A DNA stretch of 64,000 nt, from the NCBI RefSeq assembly GCF_001428625.1, contig NZ_LMIE01000005.1, forward strand, positions 117,001 through 181,000, in the 5' to 3' direction. Made by a program: the position numbers and the translations under genes. Each line of letters starts with the position of its first letter. Position 1 is the first letter of the stretch. This document shows, piece after piece, positions 47,069 through 56,798 of this stretch. Origin of the DNA: Hydrogenophaga sp. Root209 (GTDB taxonomy: Bacteria; Pseudomonadota; Gammaproteobacteria; Burkholderiales; Burkholderiaceae_C). The notes beneath the pieces were generated by a model that searched no databases, was not told the DNA's origin, and saw nothing but the letters and a program-made list of their open reading frames with translations.

Positions 47069-48454
47069 TCAGTTGGCCAGCGCCTTGAGCAGGCGCTCGT
47101 GCACGCCGCCAAATCCGCCGTTGCTCATGCAGACGATGTGGTCCCCGGGCCGGGCGGCCGACACCACCTGAGCCACCAGCTCGTCGATGGTTTTGCCGAT
47201 CTGGGCGCGTGCGCCCATGGGCGCCAGGGCCTCGGTGGCGTCCCAGTCCAGACCACCCGAGTGGCAGAACGCGAGATCGGCCGCTGCCAGGCTCCACGGC
47301 AGCTGTGACTTCATCGTGCCCAGCTTCATGGTGTTGCTGCGCGGCTCGAACACCGCGAGGATGCGCCCGCGCGGGCTGCCGAGGCGGCGCTGCAGGCCGT
47401 CAAGCGTGGTGCGGATGGCGGTGGGGTGGTGGGCGAAGTCGTCGTAGACCGTGATCACGCCATCCATGCGCGCCACCGTGCCGCGCACCTCCATGCGACG
47501 GCGCACGTTCTCGAACCTGGCCAGTGCCCGCGCAGCGTCGGCCGGCGCCACGCCCACATGCTCAGCCGCCGCAATGGCCGCCAGCGCATTGAGCTGGTTG
47601 TGCACGCCGCTGAGTGACCACTCCACGCGACCCGTCGGCTTGCCCTGGTTGAGCACGTCGAAGGCGTGGGGTTCGCCCTCGGCCGTGAAGTCGCTCACCG
47701 CCGCGCCGAAGGTGCGCAGCTCGCTCCACAGGCCTTGGTGCAGCACGCGGTCCAGGCTTTCCTCCAGACCGTTGGACACCACACGTCCCGACGGCGGCAC
47801 GGTGCGGATCAGGTGGTGGAACTGACGTTCGATGGCGGCGAGGTCGTCAAAGATGTCGGCGTGGTCGAACTCGAGGTTGTTCAGGATCGCCGTGCGCGGG
47901 CGGTAGTGAACGAATTTGCTGCGCTTGTCGAAAAACGCGGTGTCGTACTCGTCCGCTTCTATGGTGAATGTGTTGCCCTGACCCAAGCGAGCTGAAACGC
48001 CGAAGTTCATGGGGACACCACCGACCAGGAAACCCGGCTGCAGTCCATTGGCCTCCAGAATCCACGTCAACATGGCGGTGGTGGTGGTCTTGCCGTGGGT
48101 GCCGGCCACGGCCAGCACATGCCGGCCCTGAAGCACGTGTTCGGCCAGCCACTGCGGGCCACTGGTGTAGGCCGCGCCGCTGTCCATGATGGCTTCCATC
48201 AGCGGGAATTTCGGCGTGCCGTCGGGTCTTCGGGCGCGGCTGACCACGTTGCCCACCACGAACACGTCGGGTTTGAGCGCGAGCTGGTCGGCGCCGAAGC
48301 CCTCGATCAGGTCGATGCCCAGCGCGCGCAGTTGGTCGCTCATGGGGGGGTAGACGCCGGCGTCGCAACCCGTGACGCGGTGACCGGCTTCGCGGGCCAG
48401 AGCGGCCAGGCCGCCCATGAAGGTGCCGCAAATGCCCAGAATGTGTATGTGCAT
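47069..48454 (-). CDS. mpl: UDP-N-acetylmuramate:L-alanyl-gamma-D-glutamyl-meso-diaminopimelate ligase
   Basis: Mpl re-attaches recycled murein tripeptide to UDP-MurNAc. The 461-residue Mur ligase begins with HIHILGICGTFMGGLAALAR, has the ATP loop VAGTHGKTTTTAMLTWILE near 115, VGGVPMNFGVSARLG near 143, EADEYDTAFFDKRSKFVHYR near 167 and the C-terminal DDFAHHPTAIRTTL near 345. The peptide-recycling subtype is shown by the GGVPMNFG stretch. With ampD in this window it forms part of cell-wall recycling. Confidence 0.96.
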   Translation of the reverse strand: MHIHILGICGTFMGGLAALAREAGHRVTGCDAGVYPPMSDQLRALGIDLIEGFGADQLALKPDVFVVGNVVSRARRPDGTPKFPLMEAIMDSGAAYTSGPQWLAEHVLQGRHVLAVAGTHGKTTTTAMLTWILEANGLQPGFLVGGVPMNFGVSARLGQGNTFTIEADEYDTAFFDKRSKFVHYRPRTAILNNLEFDHADIFDDLAAIERQFHHLIRTVPPSGRVVSNGLEESLDRVLHQGLWSELRTFGAAVSDFTAEGEPHAFDVLNQGKPTGRVEWSLSGVHNQLNALAAIAAAEHVGVAPADAARALARFENVRRRMEVRGTVARMDGVITVYDDFAHHPTAIRTTLDGLQRRLGSPRGRILAVFEPRSNTMKLGTMKSQLPWSLAAADLAFCHSGGLDWDATEALAPMGARAQIGKTIDELVAQVVSAARPGDHIVCMSNGGFGGVHERLLKALAN

Positions 48455-48544
48455 CCGGCGATTCTAGGTGGCGGCCCACCCCGGCCTTGCGGGTATGGCC
48501 GCACGCTGCCGCACCCAAACCCCTGCGCGGGCACAATCCCCAGC

Positions 48545-49177
48545 ATGGAAGCGAGCCGGGACGACATCACCTTTGAAATCGCGGCGGTGGCCGCCCGCCT
48601 GGTGGTCGAGGACGGGCTGGAGTACGCGGCAGCCAAACGCCAGGCCGTCAAGCAGCTCGGCTTGCCGGCGCGCACGGCCCTGCCCGACAACACCACGCTG
48701 GAAGCGGCGGTGCGCGAGCACATCGACATTTTCTGCGCCGACACCCAACCAGGCGAGTTGCTGGCCCTGCGTGAACTCGCCCTGCTGTGGATGGAGCGCC
48801 TGAAGGCGTTTCGCCCGCATCTGGGCGGCTCGGTCTGGCACGGAACCGCCACGCGCCACAGTGATATCTACATGCAGCTCTTTTGCGACGACCCCAAGGC
48901 GCCGGAATGGGCACTGCTCGATCACCGGGTGGAGTACCACCCCGGTACGGTGAACGGCTGGCGCGGCGAACCGGTGGAGGCGCTCACCTTGCGCACCCGC
49001 TGCGACGCGCTGGGCCAGTGGGTGCTCATTCATTTGATGGTGCACGAGCACGACGATCTGCGTGGGGCCCTCAAGCCCGATGCCCAAGGCCGCAAGCCGC
49101 GAGGAGACGCTGCGGCGCTGCTGCAACGCATGGTCGATGCACCCGAAATCCCCGGACTGGACGAACCCGCCTCATGA
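48545..49177 (+). CDS. Conserved hypothetical protein, possible nucleotidyltransferase fold
   Basis: This 210-residue cytoplasmic protein has an N-terminal helical region (FEIAAVAARLVVEDGLEYAA) and a central stretch GGSVWHGTATRHSDIYMQLF near 98 that resembles the GS...SD pattern of polymerase-beta-like nucleotidyltransferases, followed by DDPKAPEWALLDH. Only one acidic pair is obvious, so catalysis is uncertain. It overlaps the TlpA gene by 4 bases and is divergent from mpl. No function is assigned. Confidence 0.72.
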   Translation: MEASRDDITFEIAAVAARLVVEDGLEYAAAKRQAVKQLGLPARTALPDNTTLEAAVREHIDIFCADTQPGELLALRELALLWMERLKAFRPHLGGSVWHGTATRHSDIYMQLFCDDPKAPEWALLDHRVEYHPGTVNGWRGEPVEALTLRTRCDALGQWVLIHLMVHEHDDLRGALKPDAQGRKPRGDAAALLQRMVDAPEIPGLDEPAS

Positions 49178-49701
49178 AACTGCAACGAAGAACGGTGTTG
49201 ATGACCGGGGCCGCTGTGGCCGCCGCCGGCGCGGGGGCCTGGATGTCATGGCGCCGGATCGCGCCGCAAGCCGTGATGAGCGAGGCCGAAGCGGCGTTCT
49301 GGGCCAGCAGCTTCGAAGGCCCGAATGGTGAGGCGGTGAACCTGACCGCCATGCGCGGGCGACCCTTGCTGGTGAATTTCTGGGCCACCTGGTGCCCGCC
49401 GTGTGTGGAAGAGTTGCCCCTGCTCAACGCCTTCAACAAAACCAACGCGGCCCAGGGTTGGCAGGTGCTCGGGCTGGCGGTGGACCAGCCCGGCGCGGTG
49501 CGCAGCTTCATGCAGAAGTTGCCGCTGAATTTCCCCGTGGGCATGGCGGGCTTCGCCGGGACCGAGCTCAGCCGCAGCTTGGGCAACCCGAGCGGCGGCC
49601 TGCCGTACACGGTCGTGTTCGGTGCGGAAGGCGCGGTCGTGCACCGCAAGATCGGCAAGGTGTCCGAGGCCGATCTGGCCCAATGGGCGCAGCTGGGCTG
49701 A
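49174..49701 (+). CDS. TlpA/ResA-type thiol:disulphide thioredoxin
   Basis: This 175-residue envelope thioredoxin has an N-terminal membrane anchor or twin-arginine-like signal (KLQRRTVLMTGAAVAAAGAG) and a redoxin domain with active site FWATWCPPCVEELPLL near 70, cis-Pro in GGLPYTVVF near 144. Family members reduce disulphides for cytochrome c maturation or copper delivery. Its ATG overlaps the preceding stop (ATGA). The partner protein is not evident. Confidence 0.92.
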   Translation: MKLQRRTVLMTGAAVAAAGAGAWMSWRRIAPQAVMSEAEAAFWASSFEGPNGEAVNLTAMRGRPLLVNFWATWCPPCVEELPLLNAFNKTNAAQGWQVLGLAVDQPGAVRSFMQKLPLNFPVGMAGFAGTELSRSLGNPSGGLPYTVVFGAEGAVVHRKIGKVSEADLAQWAQLG

Positions 49702-49949
49702 CACCACGGCAGGGTGATCGACCGCTGGTCCGTTGCTGGGAACGCCCTGGGATAAAGGGCTAAATTCCAGCTTTGTCGCCAAAAGTTCCGTGCGTGCGAG
49801 CTGGCGTGCGCTCCCAACCGTGCGGGCGTTCCTCGATCGGGCGGCGCCCCCTTCGTGTACACTGCGGCACCCCAGCCGATCGGGGCGATCCGACAAGTCA
49901 GACGTTGATCGAATTTAGAACAAATTAGCCGCTTTTCGTTGGAGAAATC
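49702..49949. other. Intergenic region and leader before accB
   Basis: This 248-base stretch has no credible gene. A TACACT hexamer at 49858-49863 could be the -10 of the accBC promoter, but its -35 is weak. An AT-rich leader with TTGGAG just before the accB ATG follows. No conserved RNA element was recognised. Confidence 0.4.
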
Positions 49950-50405
49950 ATGGATTTAAGAAAATTGAAGACGCTGATCGATCTGGTGTCCGAGTCAAAC
50001 GTGTCGGAACTGGAGATCACCGAAGCGGAGGGCAAGGTCCGCATCGTCAAGAGCACGCCGGTGTCCGCCGCAGCGCCCGTGACCTACAGCATGGCGCCCG
50101 CACCCGTGGCGCCCTCCGTGCCGGCTGTTGAAGTGGCGCCCGCAGCGGCGGCAGCGCCCGCCGAGCCGGTGGGTCACACGGTCAAGTCACCCATGGTCGG
50201 CACGTTCTACCGAGCGTCCAGCCCCGGTGCCAAGCCCTTCGTCGAGATTGGCGACACCATCAAGGAAGGCGAGACGATCTGCATCGTCGAGGCCATGAAG
50301 ATCCTCAATGAAATCGAAGCCGACAAATCCGGCACCGTGACCAAGATCCTGGTGGACAACGGCCAGGCTGTGGAATACGGCCAGCCCTTGTACGTGATCG
50401 AATAA
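49950..50405 (+). CDS. accB: Biotin carboxyl carrier protein of acetyl-CoA carboxylase
   Basis: AccB carries the CO2-charged biotin in the first step of fatty acid synthesis. The 151-residue protein has an N-terminal helix ([20 protein letters not shown]), an Ala/Pro linker at about 45-75 and a C-terminal biotinyl domain with the modified lysine in [12 protein letters not shown] near 115 (more often EAMKLMN). It is followed by accC after 17 bases. Confidence 0.97.
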   Translation: MDLRKLKTLIDLVSESNVSELEITEAEGKVRIVKSTPVSAAAPVTYSMAPAPVAPSVPAVEVAPAAAAAPAEPVGHTVKSPMVGTFYRASSPGAKPFVEIGDTIKEGETICIVEAMKILNEIEADKSGTVTKILVDNGQAVEYGQPLYVIE

Positions 50406-50422
50406 AAAAAGGCCCCGAGCCC

Positions 50423-51772
50423 ATGTTCAAGAAAATCCTGATCGCCAACCGCGGGGAAATCGCACTGCGCGTGCAGCGCGCCTGCCGCGAAATGGGCATC
50501 AAGGCGGTGATGGTGTACTCCGAGGCCGACCGCGACGCCAAGTACGTGCGTCTGGCCGACGAAGCCGTCTGTATCGGCCCGGCTTCCAGCACCCACAGCT
50601 ACCTCAACATGCCGGCCATCATCTCGGCCGCCGAGGTGACCGACGCCGAAGCCATCCACCCCGGCTATGGCTTCCTGTCGGAGAACGCCGACTTCGCCGA
50701 GCGTGTGGAGAAGAGCGGCTTCACCTTCATCGGCCCGTCGCCCGACTCCATCCGCCTCATGGGCGACAAGGTGTCGGCCAAGCAGGCCATGATCCGCGCC
50801 GGCGTGCCCTGTGTGCCGGGTTCCGAGGGCGCGCTGCCCGACGATCCGGTGGTGATCAAGCGCACGGCCAAGGCCGTGGGCTACCCGGTGATCATCAAGG
50901 CCGCGGGGGGTGGCGGCGGACGCGGCATGCGCGTGGTGCACACCGAGGCCGCGCTGCTGCACGCCGTGCAGACCACCAAGGCCGAAGCCGGTGCCGCGTT
51001 CGGCAACGCCGAGGTCTACATGGAGAAGTTTCTCCAGAACCCGCGCCACATCGAGATCCAGATTCTGGCCGACACGCACCGCAATGCGGTGTATCTGGGC
51101 GAGCGCGACTGCTCCATGCAGCGTCGCCACCAGAAGGTGATCGAAGAAGCGCCGGCGCCCGGCATCCCGCGCCGGCTGATCGAGAAGATCGGCGAGCGTT
51201 GTGCCGCCGCCTGCAAGAAGATCGGCTACCGCGGCGCCGGCACGTTTGAATTCCTGTTCGAGAACGGTGAGTTCTATTTCATCGAAATGAACACCCGGGT
51301 TCAGGTGGAGCACCCGGTGACCGAATGGATCTCGGGTGTGGACATCGTGCGCACGCAGATTGCGGTGGCGGCGGGTGAAAAACTGCCGTTCACGCAGCGC
51401 CAGGTCCAGCTGCGCGGGCACGCCATCGAATGCCGCATCAACGCCGAAGACGCCTACAAGTTCACGCCCTCGCCTGGTCGCATCACGACCTGGCACGCGC
51501 CGGGCGGCCCGGGTGTGCGCGTGGACTCACACGCCTACACCAACTACTTCGTGCCGCCGAACTACGACTCCATGATCGGCAAGATCATCGTGCATGGTGA
51601 CACGCGCGAGCAGGCGCTGGCCCGCATGCGCACGGCGTTGGCAGAGACGGTGATCGAAGGCATCAAGACCAACATCCCGCTGCATCGTGAGCTGATGGTG
51701 GATGCCAGCTTTGTGGCTGGCGGCACCAACATCCACTACCTTGAAGAGTGGCTCTCCCAACGTGAACGCTGA
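50423..51772 (+). CDS. accC: Biotin carboxylase of acetyl-CoA carboxylase
   Basis: AccC is an ATP-grasp enzyme that carboxylates biotin on AccB. The 449-residue protein starts [20 protein letters not shown], has the glycine-rich ATP loop [15 protein letters not shown] near 159, [19 protein letters not shown] near 230 and [14 protein letters not shown] near 288, with catalytic Arg and Glu conserved. Length is canonical. Its end overlaps the prmA GTG start. Confidence 0.98.
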   Translation: MFKKILIANRGEIALRVQRACREMGIKAVMVYSEADRDAKYVRLADEAVCIGPASSTHSYLNMPAIISAAEVTDAEAIHPGYGFLSENADFAERVEKSGFTFIGPSPDSIRLMGDKVSAKQAMIRAGVPCVPGSEGALPDDPVVIKRTAKAVGYPVIIKAAGGGGGRGMRVVHTEAALLHAVQTTKAEAGAAFGNAEVYMEKFLQNPRHIEIQILADTHRNAVYLGERDCSMQRRHQKVIEEAPAPGIPRRLIEKIGERCAAACKKIGYRGAGTFEFLFENGEFYFIEMNTRVQVEHPVTEWISGVDIVRTQIAVAAGEKLPFTQRQVQLRGHAIECRINAEDAYKFTPSPGRITTWHAPGGPGVRVDSHAYTNYFVPPNYDSMIGKIIVHGDTREQALARMRTALAETVIEGIKTNIPLHRELMVDASFVAGGTNIHYLEEWLSQRER

Positions 51773-52691
51773 TTGCGCTTCCCAGGCCCAGCCATCGGCT
51801 GGGTCTCTTTTTGAGCTGGTGCTCATGGTGCCCGAAGCATCGGTCGAGGCTGTGAGCGATGCGCTGGATGCGCTGGACGCCTTGAGCACCTCGGTGGAAG
51901 ACGCCGACGCCATGACCGATGCCGAACAGGCGCTGTTTGGCGAACCCGGCATGCCGCCACCCAAGGAGGGCTGGCAGCGTTCGCGTGTGGTGGCCCTGTT
52001 CGCCTCCGATACCGCAGCGCGCGAAGCGGCCGAGTTGCTCAAGCTGCAGGATTTTTTTGAGGGCTGCGCGGTGCTGGGCGTGCAGTCCGTGCCTGAGCAG
52101 GATTGGGTGCGCCTCACGCAGTCTCAGTTTGCACCGGTGGAGATCACGCCTACCTTCTGGATCGTGCCGAGCTGGCACGAACCGCCCGCCGCGGCCGAGC
52201 AGATCATCCGGCTCGACCCGGGCTTGGCATTTGGCACGGGGACACACCCCACCACCCGCATGTGTTTGCGCTGGACGGCTCAGCACCCGCCGGTGGGTGA
52301 GCGTGTGCTCGACTACGGCTGCGGTTCCGGCATTCTGGCCATCGGCGCGGCCAAGTTCGGTGCGCGCGAGATTGTGGCGGTGGACATCGACCCGGCCGCG
52401 GTGGAGTCGACCCGGCTCAACGCATCTGCCAACCACGTCAGGTTGAGCGAAGGCTTGCCCGACATCGCGCAGGGTGAGCATGACCTCGTGCTGGCCAACA
52501 TCCTGGCCACACCGCTCAAGGTGCTGGCCCCGCTGCTGTGCTCGCATGTGCGCTCGGGCGGCAAGCTCGTGCTCGCGGGCATCCTGGCGCGCCAGGCCGA
52601 CGAGTTGATTGAAGCCTATGCGCCCTGGGTGGCGTTGCAGGTCAGCGACGAAGAGGATGGCTGGATCCTCATGACCGCGGTCAAGGCCTGA
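51762..52691 (+). CDS. prmA: Ribosomal protein L11 methyltransferase
   Basis: PrmA trimethylates lysines and the N-terminus of ribosomal protein L11 with SAM. The 309-residue protein has an N-terminal recognition domain ([34 protein letters not shown]) and a Rossmann domain with [17 protein letters not shown] near 150, [18 protein letters not shown] near 185 and [12 protein letters not shown] near 245. The GTG at 51762, overlapping accC by 11 bases, is the only start upstream of the conserved FELVL; an ATG at 51825 would cut into the domain. Confidence 0.94.
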   Translation: MNADCASQAQPSAGSLFELVLMVPEASVEAVSDALDALDALSTSVEDADAMTDAEQALFGEPGMPPPKEGWQRSRVVALFASDTAAREAAELLKLQDFFEGCAVLGVQSVPEQDWVRLTQSQFAPVEITPTFWIVPSWHEPPAAAEQIIRLDPGLAFGTGTHPTTRMCLRWTAQHPPVGERVLDYGCGSGILAIGAAKFGAREIVAVDIDPAAVESTRLNASANHVRLSEGLPDIAQGEHDLVLANILATPLKVLAPLLCSHVRSGGKLVLAGILARQADELIEAYAPWVALQVSDEEDGWILMTAVKA

Positions 52692-52722
52692 GCCGCCGCG
52701 CAGCGCCCGCGATAATCGGCGC

Positions 52723-53697
52723 ATGAGTTTCACCACCCGTTGCCCGGCTTGCGGAACGACCTTCCGGATCGTCGCCGATCAGCTGAAGATCTCCGAAGGC
52801 TGGGTGCGTTGTGGGCATTGCGCCGATGTGTTCGACGCCACGCTCTACTTGGAGCCTTGGGTGCCGGGCGCACCAGCACCCGCGGGGTCACTTCCAGAAC
52901 CCCAGGCGCCGCAGGCCGAGCTCACCACCGCCAACGATTCCCACGGGGACGAGCTCATCACCAGGCCACCCGCATCACTGCCGCACGATCCCCTCGAAGG
53001 CGCGCCAGCCGATGCCGATTTCAGCACCGAACTTCAGCGGTTCGCGGCCGCCAAGGCGGCTGCGGACGCAGAGGCCGCTGCTGTCCCGGTGACGGCTTCG
53101 ACCACCAGCGACAAGCCAGTTGTCGCACCCTCGGAGAGTCCTGACAACGAAGCCGTTGACAGCGTGGATCCCGAGGCGGTTCCCGGATTTGTGCGTCAAG
53201 CGCAGCAGCGTGCCTTCTGGCAATCACGCAGCGTGCGCGTCGGACTGTCTTTCCTGGCCTTGCTGCTGGCGGCATTGCTGGTGGCCCAGTGGGCATTGCA
53301 CGAGCGCGATCGGATCGCCGCATGGCGGCCCGATCTGTTGCCGTTGTTGCAGCAGGTCTGCGCGCCGATCGGGTGCGCCGTGGGACCGGTGCGCAACATC
53401 GATGCCATCGTGATCGACAGTTCTGCGCTGGTGCGCCGCCTGGGCAACTTCCATTCGTTCGACCTCGTGCTCAAGAACACAGCCGACATGGCGCTGGCCC
53501 TGCCCGCACTCGAATTGAGCCTGACCGACACACGCGATGCGGTCATTTCGCGGCGCGTGTTCTTGCCCGAAGAGTGGCCGGATGCGCCCACCGTGATTCC
53601 GGCGCAAAGCTCGCTGAACGTGAGTTTCCGCCTCTCACTCTCGGTGGGCGAAGCCACGCCCATGGCCGGCTACCGCGCCCTGGTTTTCTATCCCTGA
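52723..53697 (+). CDS. Zinc-ribbon DUF3426 membrane protein
   Basis: This 324-residue protein starts with an MJ0042-type zinc ribbon (RCPACGTTFRIVADQLKISE, then VRCGHCADVFDA) giving four Cys ligands. A disordered acidic/Ala/Pro linker of about 115 residues follows, then one transmembrane helix near 168-188 (GLSFLALLLAALLVAQWAL) and a C-terminal DUF3426 domain of beta character, probably periplasmic. The family is common after prmA in betaproteobacteria; function unknown. Confidence 0.88.
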   Translation: MSFTTRCPACGTTFRIVADQLKISEGWVRCGHCADVFDATLYLEPWVPGAPAPAGSLPEPQAPQAELTTANDSHGDELITRPPASLPHDPLEGAPADADFSTELQRFAAAKAAADAEAAAVPVTASTTSDKPVVAPSESPDNEAVDSVDPEAVPGFVRQAQQRAFWQSRSVRVGLSFLALLLAALLVAQWALHERDRIAAWRPDLLPLLQQVCAPIGCAVGPVRNIDAIVIDSSALVRRLGNFHSFDLVLKNTADMALALPALELSLTDTRDAVISRRVFLPEEWPDAPTVIPAQSSLNVSFRLSLSVGEATPMAGYRALVFYP

Positions 53698-53726
53698 CCC
53701 TTTCAACTCTCCTGATCGACTTCACC

Positions 53727-54617
53727 ATGCCCATTCTTGTTTGCGGATCGCTTGCTTTCGACACCATCATGACGTTCGAGGGTCGCTTTGCCGAGCAGAT
53801 CCTGCCCAGCCAGCTGCACATCCTCAACGTGTCGTTTCTGGTTCCCGCCCTGCGCCGCGAGTACGGTGGTTGCGCCGGCAACATCGCGTATGGCCTGAGG
53901 CAATTGGGCGCACACGCCGTGCCGTTGGCCACGCTGGGCAACGACGGCCAGGAATACCTGGCGCGCATGCAGGCGTTGGGCGTGGACACCGCGCATGTGA
54001 ACAGTGCGGCCGAGAGCTACACCGCGCAGGCCATGATCATGACGGACCGCGACAACAACCAGATCACCGCGTTCCACCCAGGCGCCATGTCGATGGCCCA
54101 CGAGAACCCGGTGCCCACGCGCAAGGACCTCACCGTGGCCATCATTTCGCCCGATGGTCGCGACGCGATGCTCACCCACGCGAAACAGTTGCACGCAGCG
54201 GGCGTGCCCTTCGTGTTCGATCCAGGCCAGGGCTTGCCGATGTTCAACGGCGAGGAGCTCAAGCAGTTCATCGAGCTGGCCACCTGGATCACGGTGAATG
54301 ATTACGAAGGCAAGATGCTGTCCGATCGCACCGGACTCTCGTTTCAAGACATCGCGGCTCGCGTGCGCGGACTCATCGTCACGCTGGCGGAGCATGGGTG
54401 CGAGGTGTGGGAAGGTGGTCAGAAGACCGTGGTGCCCGGCGTGAAGGCAACAGAGGTGGTCGATCCCACGGGTTGCGGCGACGCGTTCCGCGCGGCGCTG
54501 TTGCACGGGCTGGAGCAAGGCTGGTCGCTGGCGCGTTGCGCTGATCTGGGCAATCGCATGGGGGCGGCCAAAATATCGACCCGCGGTGGCCAGAACTACA
54601 CGGCCCCATCGCTCTGA
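53727..54617 (+). CDS. PfkB-family carbohydrate/nucleoside kinase
   Basis: This 296-residue ribokinase-fold enzyme has the N-terminal VCGSLAFDTIMTFEGRF, the PfkB signature 1 region YGGCAGNIAYGLRQLGA near 46 and signature 2 with the catalytic Asp in EVVDPTGCGDAFRAALLHGL near 235. The FHPGAM segment near 115 resembles adenosine-kinase-like members. The substrate cannot be decided; adenosine would fit the adenosine made by AhcY but the genes are far apart. It lies 29 bases after the DUF3426 gene. Confidence 0.9.
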   Translation: MPILVCGSLAFDTIMTFEGRFAEQILPSQLHILNVSFLVPALRREYGGCAGNIAYGLRQLGAHAVPLATLGNDGQEYLARMQALGVDTAHVNSAAESYTAQAMIMTDRDNNQITAFHPGAMSMAHENPVPTRKDLTVAIISPDGRDAMLTHAKQLHAAGVPFVFDPGQGLPMFNGEELKQFIELATWITVNDYEGKMLSDRTGLSFQDIAARVRGLIVTLAEHGCEVWEGGQKTVVPGVKATEVVDPTGCGDAFRAALLHGLEQGWSLARCADLGNRMGAAKISTRGGQNYTAPSL

Positions 54618-54628
54618 AACAGACGTGA

Positions 54629-54658
54629 AAAAGCCCGGCGCTTTCGCGCCGGGCTTGC
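54629..54658 (-). terminator. Rho-independent terminator of the histone H1-like gene
   Basis: A perfect stem GCCCGGCGC/GCGCCGGGC (54633-54641 and 54646-54654) with a four-base TTTC loop is preceded by AAAAA, so on the minus strand the hairpin is followed by TTTTT, right after the histone-like gene. On the plus strand only TT follows, so it may end the PfkB transcript weakly. Confidence 0.85.
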
Positions 54659-54679
54659 CAAGTCATCTCAAGGACGACT

Positions 54680-55228
54680 TCAGGGCTTGCTGGACGTGGG
54701 GAACGGCCAGGCAGCCTGCGGGTTGAGCTTCGTTTGAGCCGCAGGAGCAGCAGGGGCCGCCGGCTTCTTGGCCGGCTCAGCTTTTTTTGCTGGGGCTGCC
54801 TTCGCGACGGCGGCCTTCTTGGCCGGAGCTGCCTTCTTTGCAGGCGCTGCTTTTTTAGCAGCAGGCTTCTTCGCAGCGGCTTTCTTCGCCGGTGCGGCCT
54901 TCTTCGCAGGAGCCGCTTTCTTCGCAGCAGGCTTCTTCGCAGCGGCTTTCTTCGCCGGTGCAGCCTTCTTCACCGCAGGCTTTTTGGCTGCCGGCTTCTT
55001 GGCCGGTGCAGCTTTCTTCGCAGCGGCTTTCTTCGCCGGTGCAGCCTTCTTCGCAGGAGCCGCTTTCTTCGCTGCTGGCTTTTTGGCCGGTGCAGCTTTC
55101 TTCGCGACAACCTTCTTGGCCGGGGCGGCCTTCTTCGCTGGAGCTGCTTTCTTCGCAGCGACTTTCTTGGCCGGGGCGGCCTTTTTTACCGCAGCTTTTT
55201 TAGCCGGGGCTTTTTTCGCAGTTGCCAT
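54680..55228 (-). CDS. Histone H1-like alanine/lysine-rich DNA-binding protein
   Basis: This 182-residue protein is almost entirely made of AAPAKKAA/AAKKPAAKK repeats like eukaryotic histone H1 tails, ending with a conserved-looking non-repetitive tail LNPQAAWPFPTSSKP. Such proteins bind DNA non-specifically and compact or regulate it (AlgP and Hc1 types are relatives). The start at 55228 is preceded by AAGGAG. DNA repeats underlie the protein repeats: a 35-bp unit recurs at 54861 and 54927 (66-bp period) and another block at 54876 and 55023 (147-bp offset), all multiples of three, so length variation in frame is likely. Confidence 0.93.
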   Translation of the reverse strand: MATAKKAPAKKAAVKKAAPAKKVAAKKAAPAKKAAPAKKVVAKKAAPAKKPAAKKAAPAKKAAPAKKAAAKKAAPAKKPAAKKPAVKKAAPAKKAAAKKPAAKKAAPAKKAAPAKKAAAKKPAAKKAAPAKKAAPAKKAAVAKAAPAKKAEPAKKPAAPAAPAAQTKLNPQAAWPFPTSSKP

Positions 55229-55287
55229 TGTTTTCTCCTTGATCAAGTTGCAAAGAGCACTTCATCCGGTCACTGTGCCGGTGAAGT

Positions 55288-55345
55288 GATTCAACGCGCT
55301 GGAGCCGTGTGGATGCATCCACGGCTGGCCCCAAGGTGTTGAATC
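55288..55345. promoter_or_regulatory. Large inverted repeat upstream of the histone H1-like gene
   Basis: Outer arms GATTCAAC (55288-55295) and GTTGAATC (55338-55345) enclose a near-palindrome AGCCGTG...CGGCT with perfect core TGGATGCATCCA (55310-55321). It lies 60-117 bases before the histone-like start and downstream of nrdB. It could be a 5' leader hairpin, an operator, or the end of the nrdB transcript, although no T-run follows. Confidence 0.6.
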
Positions 55346-55454
55346 CTGTGACAGAGCCCTGCCCACGGCACCAAGGTGCCGGTGGCAAGGTTCTGAAATG
55401 TTGAAACGCATGTGAGGGTAAATCCAAATAGGCAGTGCGACCCCGGCGGTGGCA

Positions 55455-56657
55455 TCAGTCCCAGGACAGGGCGCCGCCCGTCTGGTATTCGATCACGCGG
55501 GTTTCGAAGAAATTGCGTTCCTTCTTGAGGTCGATCATCTCGCTCATCCAGGGGAACGGGTTCTCTTCGTTCGGAAACATGGGCTCAAGACCGATCTGCG
55601 TGGCGCGCCGGTTGGCGATGTAACGCAGGTAGCCCTTGAACATGGAAGCGTTCATGCCGAGCACGCCGCGCGGCATGGTGTCTTCGGCGTAGCGGTACTC
55701 GAGCTCGACGGCTTTGAGGAACAGCTGCTTGATCTCTTCCTTGAATTCAGGCGTCCACAGCATCGGGTTCTCCATCTTGATCGCGTTGATCAGATCGATA
55801 CCGAAGTTGCAGTGCATGGACTCGTCGCGCAGGATGTACTGGTACTGCTCGGCGGCACCGGTCATCTTGTTCTGGCGACCCAGCGCCAGGATCTGCGTGA
55901 AGCCGACGTAGAAGAACAGTCCTTCCATCAGGCACGCGAAGACGATCAGGCTCTTCAAGAGGCGCTGGTCGGTCTCGGGGGTCCCGGTGTGGAAGTTCGG
56001 GTCCATGATCGCTTCGATGAAGGGGATCAGGAACTCGTCCTTGTCGCGGATCGACTGGACTTCGTTGTAGGCGTTGAAGATCTCGGACTCGTCCAGGCCG
56101 AGTGACTCCACGATGTACTGGTAGGCGTGCGTGTGGATCGCTTCTTCAAAGGCCTGGCGCAGCAGGAACTGGCGGCACTCGGGCGCGGTGATGTGGCGGT
56201 AGGTGCCCAGCACGATGTTGTTGGCGGCGAGCGAATCGGCGGTCACGAAGAAGCCGAGGTTGCGCTTGACGATGCGGCGCTCGTCTTCGGTCAGGCCGTT
56301 GGGATCTTTCCAGAGCGCGATGTCGCGGCTCATGTTCACTTCCTGCGGCATCCAGTGGTTGGCGCAGGTGGCGAGGTATTTTTCCCAGGCCCACTTGTAT
56401 TTGAACGGCACCAGCTGGTTGACGTCGGTCTGGCCGTTGATGATGCGTTTGTCGGCAGCGTTGACGCGACGACCTGCGGCGGCAACAGGCGCCTTCGCTG
56501 GCGCGGCGTTCGAGACGAAAGAAGGGGCGGAGGATGCGACTGCAGAGGAGGCGGTGCGCTCACTCGACAGTGAGGCTTGCAGACCCTGCATGCCGGAGGG
56601 CATGGGGTTGTTCGCTGGCTTCGTGGAGGGCGTGGTGTGATCGTCCCAGGTCAACAT
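55455..56657 (-). CDS. nrdB: Ribonucleoside-diphosphate reductase, beta subunit
   Basis: NrdB carries the di-iron/tyrosyl radical cofactor of class Ia ribonucleotide reductase. The 400-residue protein has [20 protein letters not shown] near 112, the ligand and radical region [17 protein letters not shown] near 165 (Glu, His and the radical Tyr), and [14 protein letters not shown] near 280. Compared with E. coli it has an N-terminal extension of about 60 residues rich in Ala, Ser and Pro. The ATG at 56657 is chosen over a TTG at 56669 because GGAAA is well spaced. Confidence 0.96.
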   Translation of the reverse strand: MLTWDDHTTPSTKPANNPMPSGMQGLQASLSSERTASSAVASSAPSFVSNAAPAKAPVAAAGRRVNAADKRIINGQTDVNQLVPFKYKWAWEKYLATCANHWMPQEVNMSRDIALWKDPNGLTEDERRIVKRNLGFFVTADSLAANNIVLGTYRHITAPECRQFLLRQAFEEAIHTHAYQYIVESLGLDESEIFNAYNEVQSIRDKDEFLIPFIEAIMDPNFHTGTPETDQRLLKSLIVFACLMEGLFFYVGFTQILALGRQNKMTGAAEQYQYILRDESMHCNFGIDLINAIKMENPMLWTPEFKEEIKQLFLKAVELEYRYAEDTMPRGVLGMNASMFKGYLRYIANRRATQIGLEPMFPNEENPFPWMSEMIDLKKERNFFETRVIEYQTGGALSWD

Positions 56658-56798
56658 AGGTGTTTCCAATTCCTCGGATTATCAAAGTGTCTGCATGAAT
56701 TGCAAAGTGCTCGTGCGCGATGCGCTGTGTTTGTGTTGCTGTGTCGCATCGATTGCGTCTCGTTGAACACAGCACACATCACACAAGAGCTCGCTGAT

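Noticed and set aside
54629-54658. Terminator assigned to the PfkB kinase gene
   Set aside because: On the plus strand the hairpin lacks a T-run; the T-run is on the minus strand, so the histone-like gene is the better owner.
54860-55100. Regular direct repeats resembling a CRISPR or minisatellite array
   Set aside because: The repeats are codon-phased, have no unique spacers of constant length and encode AAPAKK units of the histone-like protein.
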